Of a DNA stretch of 64,000 nt, positions 57,099 through 64,000 are shown piece by piece. The position numbers and the translations under genes are program-made. The notes under the pieces are model-generated. The model was given only the letters and a program-made list of their open reading frames with translations, was not told the origin of the DNA and ran no database searches. This DNA comes from Bog-473 sp036268485. GTDB lineage: Bacteria > Actinomycetota > Acidimicrobiia > Acidimicrobiales > RAAP-2. Within the stretch, counting starts at the first letter, position 1; each line of letters opens with the position of its first letter. The stretch spans positions 17,497 through 81,496 of the forward strand of contig DATAUC010000056.1 in the NCBI GenBank assembly GCA_036268485.1, given 5' to 3'.

Positions 57099-57104
57099 TA
57101 TCGT
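57099..57104 (+). promoter_or_regulatory. -10 box for leaderless MBL gene
   Basis: TATCGT, 7 bases, then the GTG at 57112. Confidence 0.6.
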
Positions 57105-57111
57105 CGGAGTA

Positions 57112-57966
57112 GTGAACGTGACGTTTTACGGCGTCCGGGGGTCTTGTCCGTGTTCGGGGGATCGCTACCGGCGATATGGGGGCAATACGTCCTGCCTGCT
57201 CGTCGAGCTCGACGGCGACGAGCCGCTGATCCTGGACCTGGGCACCGGGCTGCGCGCCCTGGGTGATGTCCTTATAAAGGACGTGCGGGCCCTGGGCACG
57301 CCGCTGCATGCCACGGCCCTCCTCACCCACCTGCATTTCGACCACATTCTCGGTTTGCCCTTTTTCGCCCCCCTGCACGACCCCGGCGCCCGCCTGACCG
57401 TCCACGGTCCTGCCCAACCCAAGGGTTCGCTGAAAGATGCCCTGCATGCCGCCGTGCAGCCCCCGGTCTTCCCCATCCACATGGAGCAGTTCCGGGGCGA
57501 CCTCGAGGTCGTCGATACGCGCGACGAGGTCTTCTCGGTGGGAGCGGCCAAGGTGATGGCGCGCACCATCCCGCACAGTGGGGCCACGCTGGGCTACCGG
57601 ATTGAGGCGGACGGCCGCGTGCTGGCCTACCTGCCCGACCATCAGGCCCCGCTGGACCGCCGCTCCATCACCGACGGTGTGCTCGAGTTGTGCCAGGGGG
57701 CCGACCTGCTGGTGCACGACGGCCAGTACACCGACGACGAATTCGCGGCCAAGGCGGACTGGGGCCACTCCACGGCCGCCTTCGCCGTGCATGTGGCGGC
57801 CGAGGCTGAGGTCAAGCGCCTGGTGCTGCACCATCACGACCCCTCGCACAACGACCGCGATGTCGACCGGGTGCTGTCCCTGGCCCGCCGCCTGCCCGAG
57901 GCCAAGGCCCTCGAAGACGTGTCGTCGGCCCACGAAGGCCAATCGATCGACCTCGGTCGGATTTAG
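57112..57966 (+). CDS. MBL-fold metallo-hydrolase
   Basis: 284 residues from the GTG at 57112. Metallo-beta-lactamase fold: VTFYGVRGSCPCSGD and YGGNTSCLLVELDGDEPLIL at the start, metal motif THLHFDHILGLPFF, PHSGATLGYRIEADG, LVHDGQYTDDEF and the late His in LVLHHHDPSH. The start pattern is that of the PhnP / cyclic phosphodiesterase-like group. Followed directly (no gap) by the flavin reductase gene, so the two are probably cotranscribed. Substrate unknown. Confidence 0.9.
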   Translation: MNVTFYGVRGSCPCSGDRYRRYGGNTSCLLVELDGDEPLILDLGTGLRALGDVLIKDVRALGTPLHATALLTHLHFDHILGLPFFAPLHDPGARLTVHGPAQPKGSLKDALHAAVQPPVFPIHMEQFRGDLEVVDTRDEVFSVGAAKVMARTIPHSGATLGYRIEADGRVLAYLPDHQAPLDRRSITDGVLELCQGADLLVHDGQYTDDEFAAKADWGHSTAAFAVHVAAEAEVKRLVLHHHDPSHNDRDVDRVLSLARRLPEAKALEDVSSAHEGQSIDLGRI

Positions 57967-58443
57967 ATGACGGGCCTCGACCAGGCCCGGTTCCGCGAAG
58001 TCCTTGGACATTTCGCCACCGGCGTCACCATCGTGACGGCCAACGAAGAGGGGGAGCCGGTCGGCTTCTCGTGCCAATCGTTCTCGGCCCTCTCGCTTGA
58101 CCCGCCCATGGTCCTGCTCGCTCCCGCCAAGAGCTCTACCAGCTGGCCCCGCATCGCCCAGGCTGGTGCCTTCTGCGTGAACATCCTGGCGGCCGACCAG
58201 GAGGCGGTCTGCCGGGCCTTCGCCGTGTCGGGCGGGGACAAGTTCGATGGCGTGGAGTGGACACCGGGGGTGACCGGAGCGCCCCGTATCCTCGGTTCGC
58301 TGGCCATGATCGAATGCACCCTGGGGGCCATTTACGAGGGGGGCGACCACGAATTGGTCACCGGCCACGTCGTGGCCATGGACCTGGGGGAAGGCGCCCC
58401 GCTCCTCTTCTATCGCTCCGGGTTCGGCCAGTTCGTCGCCTGA
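57967..58443 (+). CDS. Flavin reductase family protein, HsaB-like
   Basis: 158 residues. FMN-binding split barrel: FREVLGHFATGVTIVTA, GFSCQSFSALSLDPPMVLLA, then FCVNILAADQEAVCRAFA and the final PLLFYRSGFGQF. It is close in pattern to HsaB, the reductase partner of the steroid-ring hydroxylase HsaA, but relatives serve many two-component monooxygenases and no oxygenase partner lies next to it. The ATG follows the preceding stop with no gap. Could supply reduced flavin to a distant oxygenase. Confidence 0.87.
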   Translation: MTGLDQARFREVLGHFATGVTIVTANEEGEPVGFSCQSFSALSLDPPMVLLAPAKSSTSWPRIAQAGAFCVNILAADQEAVCRAFAVSGGDKFDGVEWTPGVTGAPRILGSLAMIECTLGAIYEGGDHELVTGHVVAMDLGEGAPLLFYRSGFGQFVA

Positions 58444-58449
58444 TACCGT
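58444..58449 (+). promoter_or_regulatory. -10 box for leaderless RmlC-like gene
   Basis: TACCGT, 7 bases, then the ATG at 58457. It sits right after the flavin reductase stop codon. Confidence 0.6.
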
Positions 58450-58456
58450 TCCGCCG

Positions 58457-59011
58457 ATGCCGGAACTGATCCCCTCTTCCACCATTGCGGACGTGCTGCT
58501 GGTACGCCCTGACGTGCACGGCGACGAGCGGGGTCGCTTTGTGGAGACCTACCGGCGCAGCTGGTTCCCCCTCGGGCGCGAGATGGTGCAGGGCAACCGT
58601 TCCGAGAAGCAGGCTGGAGCCGTGGTGGGTCTGCACTACCACCTGCACCAGGCTGACTACTGGTACCTCTTGCGCGGCCAGGCCCGGGTGGTCCTGCACG
58701 ACCTGCGCCAGGGCTCGCCGACCGATGGCGCCACCGAACTGATCGATCTGGACGGGGACATCGACCAGGGCCTGTTCATCCCGCCCGGCGTGGCCCACGG
58801 CTTCGCCGCCCTCACCGACCTTCTGCTGTGGTACCTGGTGGACAGCTACTACAACGATTCGGATGAGTTGGGCCTGGCCTGGGACGACCCCGCCGTCGGT
58901 GCCGACTGGGGCCTCAGTGGCACGCCCGTACTGTCCAACCGGGACCAGACCAACCCGCGCCGCGAGGCCATCGCCGACGGGCTGCGACCCCGGATGGTCA
59001 TGCGCACCTGA
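58457..59011 (+). CDS. dTDP-4-dehydrorhamnose 3,5-epimerase family protein
   Basis: 184 residues, cupin-like RmlC fold. Marks: DVHGDERGRFVETYRRSWF, the conserved His in GAVVGLHYHLHQADYWYLL (canonical GLHYQ), LHDLRQGSPTDG, IPPGVAHGFAALTDLLLWY and LGLAWDDP. No rmlA, rmlB or rmlD is nearby, so a role in rhamnose supply is unproven; it may act on another nucleotide sugar. Leaderless start. Confidence 0.86.
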   Translation: MPELIPSSTIADVLLVRPDVHGDERGRFVETYRRSWFPLGREMVQGNRSEKQAGAVVGLHYHLHQADYWYLLRGQARVVLHDLRQGSPTDGATELIDLDGDIDQGLFIPPGVAHGFAALTDLLLWYLVDSYYNDSDELGLAWDDPAVGADWGLSGTPVLSNRDQTNPRREAIADGLRPRMVMRT

Positions 59012-59119
59012 CCCAACGCGGTCGCTGCCACGGTGGCTGCAGCGCTCCAACACAAGCGTCTGGGCTCGGTGCCCTGGTCGCGGTTTCTCGGACCCGCCGC
59101 GTCCTGTTGAATAGGGGCG

Positions 59120-60055
59120 ATGCTCGTTGGTGGAATTGCCGTTGCTGTCGTCCTGGCCGCGCTCGCTGCGGTCCAGATGACTCGACGCCGGACCCACGAC
59201 GACGTCCACTCGGTCGAGGGCTACCACCGCAAACTCCACACGCTCGAAGAGATCACCGTGCACCCGGTGGTGCCGAGTGAGCGGACCGAGTTCCCCGAGA
59301 GCGCCCTCCGCGTCGGGAGGACCCGCACCGTCCGCTTGACCGACGGCTCGTTGCCACCGCCACCGCCGGTACCGCCCCCGCTGGTGGCTGACCCGGACAA
59401 GCCGGTGCTCTTCGACGACAACCGGCCCGGCATGGTGCAGGGGGTGGGCATCGATTCGCGCACCGCCAACGACGGTTTTGCCGGCTCCGGGCTGAGCGGC
59501 CGTCCCGACCGGGCCATGAGTGCCATGAACCGCCGGCCCCGCCGCCTGGCCGGCCCCGCCCTGGCCGTGGCGGCCGTGGTCGTCTTGATTGTTGTGTTGC
59601 TCCTGGCCGGTATTCACAAGACCCCGACCAAGGGCTCGCATCACGGGCACGCCACGGCCACCGCTACGACGACCAAGAGTCACCGCACGACCAAGCCCCC
59701 GGGGCACGGGCACCGGACGGCCCCGACGACGACGACCACCGCGGCAACGCTGGTCTCGGCTCCCCAGTCAGCCACCACGCACAGCGCCACCTACACGGTG
59801 GGTGCATCCAGCTACTCCGTGGTGTTTTCGGCAACCGGGCTGTGCTGGCTCAGTGCCACCGACACCGCCACCGGGGCCGTGCTCTATACCGGGGAGCTGT
59901 CCTCGGGCGAAGCCAAGACGGTGCAGGCGCAGGGTCCGGTCACCGTCGAGGTGGGGGCGCCCCAGGTGTTCGGGGCCACGGTCAACGGGCAGGCGGTCAC
60001 CATGCCCTTCGGGTTCCAGGCGCCCTTTACCATGCACTTCGTCACGCCGGCCTGA
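59120..60055 (+). CDS. Membrane protein with RodZ-like DUF4115 C-terminal domain
   Basis: 311 residues. First membrane helix at 2-19, a cytoplasmic or exposed Pro-rich stretch (PPPPPVPPP at about 79-88), second membrane helix at about 147-165 (ALAVAAVVVLIVVLLLAGI), a His/Thr/Lys linker, and a C-terminal beta domain (about 225-311) with SYSVVFSATGLCWLSATD and TVEVGAPQVFGATVNGQAV that matches the DUF4115 domain of RodZ. There is no N-terminal helix-turn-helix, so it is not a standard RodZ. A role in envelope or cell shape is possible (inference). Confidence 0.78.
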   Translation: MLVGGIAVAVVLAALAAVQMTRRRTHDDVHSVEGYHRKLHTLEEITVHPVVPSERTEFPESALRVGRTRTVRLTDGSLPPPPPVPPPLVADPDKPVLFDDNRPGMVQGVGIDSRTANDGFAGSGLSGRPDRAMSAMNRRPRRLAGPALAVAAVVVLIVVLLLAGIHKTPTKGSHHGHATATATTTKSHRTTKPPGHGHRTAPTTTTTAATLVSAPQSATTHSATYTVGASSYSVVFSATGLCWLSATDTATGAVLYTGELSSGEAKTVQAQGPVTVEVGAPQVFGATVNGQAVTMPFGFQAPFTMHFVTPA

Positions 60056-60058
60056 CGA

Positions 60059-62158
60059 TCAGCCGCAGTCGAGGGCATTGAGGAGGAAGGCGTAGACCAG
60101 CGCCTCCTCCTTCCAGGCGTCGTAGCGACCCGACGGTCCGCCGTGGCCGGCGCCCAGCTCGGTCTTGAGCACGACCCGGGTCGAGGGCGAGAGCTCGCGA
60201 ATTTTGGCCACCCACTTGGCCGGTTCCCAGTAACTGACCCGGGGGTCATTGAGTCCGCCGGTGACCAGGAGGTCGGGATAGGTGACGCCGCTCACGTTGT
60301 CATAGGGCGAGTAGGTCAGCATCCGTTGGTAGGCCGCTTCGTCGGCGATCGGATTGCCCCACTCCTCCCATTCACCGACGGTGAGGGGGAGGTCCTCGTC
60401 CAGCATGGTGGTGACGCAGTCCACGAAAGGCACCTGGGCCACCAGGGCGGCGAAGCGTTCGGGGGCCGCGTTGGCCACGGCGCCGATGAGGAGCCCCCCG
60501 GCCGAGCCGCCGCGGCCGGCCAGGGCGTCGGGGCGGGCGATGCCCTGGGCCACCAACTGCTCAGCACAGGCGATGAAGTCACTGAAGGTGTTGGCCTTGT
60601 GCTCCATGCGGCCGCCCTCGTACCAGGCCCGACCCATCTCGCCGCCGCCACGCACATGGGCGACGGCGAAGACGATGCCGCGGTCGAGCAAGGAGAGGCG
60701 GTGGTGCGAGAAGGTCGGATCGATGGAGATCTCGTAGGCGCCGTAGCCGTAGAGGAGGCAGGGCGCCGGGAGGGCGATCCCCTTCTTGTGCACCACCGAC
60801 ATGGGCACCCGGGTGCCGTCGGGCGCGGTGGCCCATTGGCGTGACGAGGTGTAGCGGTCGGGGTCGAAGTCGCCCAGCACCGGCTCCTGCTTGAGCAGGA
60901 TCTCCTCTCGGGTCCCCAGGTCGATCTGCAGCACGCTGCTCGGGGTCACCATGGAGGTGCGCCCCACGCGCAGGGTGGTGATGTCAGCTTCGGGGTTGGC
61001 CCCCACCCAGGTGGACGACGGGCTGTCGGCCGAGGGGACGATCCAGCTGGTGGCCAGCAGGTCGCCGGCGAAGGGATCAGCCGGGTTGATGGGCACCACC
61101 CGTACCAGCGTCTCGGCCTCGGTCCGCTCGCTGATGACCAGCAGATCGCTGAAGGCCTCCACGTCCTCGACGCGGACGCCGGGGCGGTGCGCGATGACCG
61201 GCTGCCACTGGTCGCTCGTGCCGAGCGCGTGGTCGGGCACGGCCATGACCTTGAAGTCCTGGGCGTCCTGGTTGGTCAGCACGACGAACCACCCGGCCAG
61301 GTGGTCGATGCCGTACTCGTGGCCTTCCTGGCGGGGCAGGACGACCTGAGGCGTCGCCGTGGGGTCGCCGGCCGGGAGGGCCAGCCACTCGGTGGTGTTG
61401 GTGCTGTGCAGGGCGATGAGGATGAAGGCGTCGTCGCGGGTGCGGCCGGTGCCGAGTGAGAACCGACGGTCGTCCTCCTGGAAGACGAGGGTGTCACCGG
61501 CGGGGTCGCTGCCCAAATGATGGCGCCATAATTGGTAGGGCCGCATGGCGTCGTCGAGGCGCACATAGAAGACGACGGACGAGTCGTTGGACCAGGCCAA
61601 CCCGTAGCCGGTGTCGGTCACCACCTCGGGTGCGTTGACGGCGGCGCCCGGGTCGAGCGAGGTGAAGTGCAGGTCGTAGCGCTCGTCGCCCGCGGTGTCG
61701 GTGGCGTAGGCCAGCAGGGAGTGGTCGGGGCTGACGGCGGCCGAGCCCACGGCGAAGTAGTCGTGGCCTTCGGCCAGCTCGTTCTCGTTGAGGAGGATCT
61801 GCTCGTCGGCCCCGGGTTCGCCGGCGGGCGGGAGCTCGCCGACCTGGCGGGCCGGCCGGCGGCAGTGGATGCCGTAGTTCTGACCCTCCTCGGTGCGCCC
61901 GTAGTACCACCAGGGGCCACGGCGGGTCGGCACCGACATGTCGGTCTCGAGGATGCGGGCCTTCATCTCCTCGAAGAGGGTGGTGCGCAGCGCTTCCTGG
62001 TCGGCCAGCGTCTCCTCGGTGTAGGCGTTCTCGGCTTCCAGGTAGGCCAGGACCTCGGGATCCTCCCGGTCGCGCAGCCAATACCAGGGATCCTGACGGT
62101 CATGGCCGTGTGCCGTGAGGGTGTGGGGGCGTTGGGCGGCCCGGGGCGCAGTTGTCAT
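60059..62158 (-). CDS. ptrB: Oligopeptidase B (prolyl oligopeptidase family S9)
   Basis: 699 residues from the ATG at 62158; an ATG at 62176 would add six. N-terminal seven-blade propeller (about 70-410) and C-terminal hydrolase domain. Start DPWYWLRDREDPEVLAYLEA is typical. Nucleophile Ser in GRGGSAGGLLIGAVAN, Asp in GLNDPRVSYWEPAKW, His in GAGHGGPSGRYD. Cytoplasmic; cuts short peptides after Arg or Lys. Convergent with the membrane protein and divergent from sufB. Confidence 0.94.
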   Translation of the reverse strand: MTTAPRAAQRPHTLTAHGHDRQDPWYWLRDREDPEVLAYLEAENAYTEETLADQEALRTTLFEEMKARILETDMSVPTRRGPWWYYGRTEEGQNYGIHCRRPARQVGELPPAGEPGADEQILLNENELAEGHDYFAVGSAAVSPDHSLLAYATDTAGDERYDLHFTSLDPGAAVNAPEVVTDTGYGLAWSNDSSVVFYVRLDDAMRPYQLWRHHLGSDPAGDTLVFQEDDRRFSLGTGRTRDDAFILIALHSTNTTEWLALPAGDPTATPQVVLPRQEGHEYGIDHLAGWFVVLTNQDAQDFKVMAVPDHALGTSDQWQPVIAHRPGVRVEDVEAFSDLLVISERTEAETLVRVVPINPADPFAGDLLATSWIVPSADSPSSTWVGANPEADITTLRVGRTSMVTPSSVLQIDLGTREEILLKQEPVLGDFDPDRYTSSRQWATAPDGTRVPMSVVHKKGIALPAPCLLYGYGAYEISIDPTFSHHRLSLLDRGIVFAVAHVRGGGEMGRAWYEGGRMEHKANTFSDFIACAEQLVAQGIARPDALAGRGGSAGGLLIGAVANAAPERFAALVAQVPFVDCVTTMLDEDLPLTVGEWEEWGNPIADEAAYQRMLTYSPYDNVSGVTYPDLLVTGGLNDPRVSYWEPAKWVAKIRELSPSTRVVLKTELGAGHGGPSGRYDAWKEEALVYAFLLNALDCG

Positions 62159-62218
62159 GCTCCGAGCCTCGCACATTGGGCGTTTCGCCTGGCCCGGGTA
62201 GTTGTTACTATCGGTATA

Positions 62219-62232
62219 GGAGAAATCTCTCC
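62219..62232. promoter_or_regulatory. Inverted repeat upstream of sufB
   Basis: GGAGA (62219-62223), AATC, TCTCC (62228-62232), beside possible -10 sequences TACTAT (62206-62211) and TATAGG (62215-62220). Position suits an Fe-S-sensing repressor such as SufR, but the repeat is short. Confidence 0.4.
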
Positions 62233-62251
62233 CAGTGACCTCAGGAGCCTC

Positions 62252-63652
62252 ATGGCGACAACCGACCTCGATCTAGGCCGCTACCAGCTCGGATGGAGCG
62301 ATGCCGAGGATTACGTGTTCAAGCCCAAGAAGGGCTTGAACGAGTCCATCGTGCGCGAGATGTCCGAAATGAAGAACGAACCCCAGTGGATGAGGGATTT
62401 CCGCCTCAAGTCGCTCAAGCACTTCGAGCGCAAGCCGATGGCGCCCTGGTTCGCCTCGCACATGCCCGACCTGAACTTCGACGACATCTACTACTACATC
62501 AAGCCCACCGGCGGGCAGGTGAACGACTGGAACGACCTGCCGGACGCCATCAAGAACACCTACGAGAAGTTGGGCATCCCCGAGGCCGAGCGGAAGTACC
62601 TCTCCGGCGTCACCGCGCAGTACGAGAGCGAAGTCGTCTTCCATCGCAACCGGGAGGACCTCGAAGCCCAGGGCGTGCTGTTCTGCGACATGGACACCGC
62701 CGTGCGCGAGTACCCCGAGCTCGTCCGTAAGTGGTTCGGCAAGATCATCCCGCCCAACGACAACAAGTTCTCCGCCCTCAACTCGGCCGTGTGGTCGGGT
62801 GGCTCGTTCATCTACGTGCCGCCGGGCGTCAAGGTTGACATGCCGTTGCAGGCTTACTTCCGGATTAACGCCGAGAACATGGGCCAGTTCGAGCGCACGT
62901 TGATTATCGCCGACGAGGGCTCGCAGGTGCACTACATCGAGGGCTGCTCGGCCCCGGTGTACTCGACCGATTCCTTGCACTCGGCCGTGGTCGAGCTCGT
63001 GGCCCTGCCGGGCTCCCGCATCACCTACACGACGATTCAGAACTGGTCGACCAACGTCTACAACCTGGTCACCAAGCGGGCCTGGGCCGAGGCCGAGGCG
63101 CACGTCGAGTGGATTGACGGCAACATCGGCTCCCGCCTGACCATCAAGTACCCGTCGGTCTACCTGATGGGTCCCAAGGCTTCGGGCGAGGTGCTGTCGG
63201 TGGCCTATGCCGGCGCTGGGCAGCATCAAGATGCCGGGGCGAAGATGTACCACATCGCTCCCGAGACGACGTCCACGATTGTCTCCAAGTCGATCTCCAA
63301 GGACGGTGGGATCACGACGTATCGAGGCAAGGTGCACGTCGACAAGGGCGCCACCGGAGCCAAGTCGTTCGTCCGTTGCGACGCCCTGCTGCTCGACGAT
63401 GAGTCGACCTCGGAGACCAAGCCCTATATGGAGGTGGGCGAGCGCGACGCTCGCATCGGCCACGAGGCCACCGTCTCCAAGGTGGGCGAGGACCAGCTCT
63501 TCTACCTGATGAGCCACGGCATCCCCGAGGACGAGGCGTCCAAGCTCATCGTCAACGGATTCATCGAGCCGATCACCAAGGAGCTCCCGATGGAGTACGC
63601 CGTCGAGATGAACCGGCTGATCGAGCTCCAGATGGAGGGTTCGATTGGCTGA
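62252..63652 (+). CDS. sufB: Fe-S cluster assembly scaffold protein SufB
   Basis: 466 residues from the ATG at 62252, with AGGAG 6 bases upstream. SufB with SufC and SufD builds Fe-S clusters; it is the main Fe-S system of actinobacteria. Marks: GLNESIVREMSEMKNEPQWM at the start, the beta-helix core with VPPGVKVDMPLQAYFRIN, HYIEGCSAPVYSTDSLHSAV, the conserved Cys in FVRCDALLLDDESTSETKPY, and the final EYAVEMNRLIELQMEGSIG. First gene of a suf operon; overlaps sufD by 8 bases. No sufR gene precedes it. Confidence 0.97.
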   Translation: MATTDLDLGRYQLGWSDAEDYVFKPKKGLNESIVREMSEMKNEPQWMRDFRLKSLKHFERKPMAPWFASHMPDLNFDDIYYYIKPTGGQVNDWNDLPDAIKNTYEKLGIPEAERKYLSGVTAQYESEVVFHRNREDLEAQGVLFCDMDTAVREYPELVRKWFGKIIPPNDNKFSALNSAVWSGGSFIYVPPGVKVDMPLQAYFRINAENMGQFERTLIIADEGSQVHYIEGCSAPVYSTDSLHSAVVELVALPGSRITYTTIQNWSTNVYNLVTKRAWAEAEAHVEWIDGNIGSRLTIKYPSVYLMGPKASGEVLSVAYAGAGQHQDAGAKMYHIAPETTSTIVSKSISKDGGITTYRGKVHVDKGATGAKSFVRCDALLLDDESTSETKPYMEVGERDARIGHEATVSKVGEDQLFYLMSHGIPEDEASKLIVNGFIEPITKELPMEYAVEMNRLIELQMEGSIG

Positions 63653-64000
63653 GTCAGCCGCAGTCACCGAGCCGTCGTTCCTGACGGCTCGGCGCGAGCG
63701 TGCCCGCGAGCTCGTGAACACGCTCCCGTTGCCGAGCTTCAAGGGCCGTCCCGGTTGGGAGTTCACCGATATCTCCGCGCTCGACCTGTCCGCCTACACC
63801 GGCGCGAACGGAGACGCCGGGGTGCGCGACGCACGCGCCGTGCTCCCGTTCGCGCTGCGCCCCGATGAGACTGCCGTTTCGCTCGACCAGTGGGACGGCA
63901 TCGACGCGCCCGACCACGGCAAGGGCGTGCCCGAGGGCGTGATCGTCGCTCCGCTCACCGAGGCGGCGGCGAGTCGCCCCGAGCTCGTCGAGCGGCATCT
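63645..64000 (+). CDS. sufD: Fe-S cluster assembly protein SufD, N-terminal part
   Basis: Cut by the right window edge; 118 codons visible. It starts at a TTG (63645) with GGAGGG 6 bases upstream, within the end of sufB. Encodes AESAAVTEPSFLTARRERAR and then LPLPSFKGRPGWEFTDISAL, the typical SufD N-terminal helical region before the beta-helix. SufD pairs with SufB and SufC in the assembly complex. The TTG start and overlap with sufB would make automated callers miss or shorten it. Confidence 0.88.
   Translation, partial: MAESAAVTEPSFLTARRERARELVNTLPLPSFKGRPGWEFTDISALDLSAYTGANGDAGVRDARAVLPFALRPDETAVSLDQWDGIDAPDHGKGVPEGVIVAPLTEAAASRPELVERH

Noticed and set aside
1..64000. tRNA genes, CRISPR arrays, transposases, phage genes, attachment sites
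   Set aside because: Looked for in the gaps and frames; none recognised.

Overview
High-GC bacterial DNA, with nearly all of it coding. The likely host is an actinobacterium, perhaps of the Acidimicrobiia type (inference). The support is a mycobacterial-type SerC, the ilvB-ilvN-ilvC order, KstR-type TAGAACNNGTTCTA palindromes, P450 and acyl-CoA genes, an NlpC/P60 hydrolase with a long coiled coil, and many genes whose start codon lies only 6-8 bases after a TANNNT -10 box, the signature of leaderless mRNAs. No rRNA, tRNA, CRISPR array, insertion sequence or prophage was recognised.

Layout. 1-2136: end of gatA and gatB. 2138-5062: TetR regulator and a divergent MMPL exporter sharing two palindromic operators. 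5098-10454: branched-chain amino acid genes (a divergent ilvD, then ilvB-ilvN-ilvC behind a leader-peptide attenuator). 10803-13307: secreted protein with fibronectin III domains. 13346-16860: small genes and a TetR / AurF-like diiron oxygenase / P450 cassette. 16977-20989: serC, an aminotransferase and serA. 21240-33878: second branched-chain block (attenuated leuA; leuD-leuC-greA on the minus strand; attenuated leuB-ilvE-cimA), with GNAT, methyltransferase and adenine deaminase genes between. 33902-38142: hydrolases and an acyl-CoA dehydrogenase. 38210-41941: giant beta-helix surface protein ending in the same six-unit repeat domain as the fibronectin III protein. 42232-47818: thiolase, enoyl-CoA hydratase, thioesterase, acyl-CoA synthetase and SDR genes with three KstR-like operators. 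47815-50733: Lgt-like protein, NlpC/P60 hydrolase and dienelactone hydrolase. 50780-54977: CitE-type lyase, long acyl-CoA dehydrogenase and MaoC dehydratase, a set matching the lower ethylmalonyl-CoA pathway. 55018-62158: mutY, hydrolases, a flavin reductase, an RmlC-like protein and oligopeptidase B. 62252-64000: start of the suf iron-sulfur operon.

How the genes work together. The window holds much of the valine/leucine/isoleucine pathway, including citramalate synthase, so isoleucine could be made from pyruvate without threonine. Three separate operons (ilvBNC, leuA, leuB-ilvE-cimA) each have a promoter, a short leader peptide starting about 10 bases after the -10 box, a GC-rich hairpin touching the leader stop codon, and an intrinsic terminator. 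The leader codons match the operon products: Ile/Leu/Val, Leu-Leu-Leu, and Val-Gly-Ile-Ile. These coordinated attenuators, the widespread leaderless starts, the repeat domain shared by two surface proteins, and the KstR-like lipid regulon are the main points of interest.
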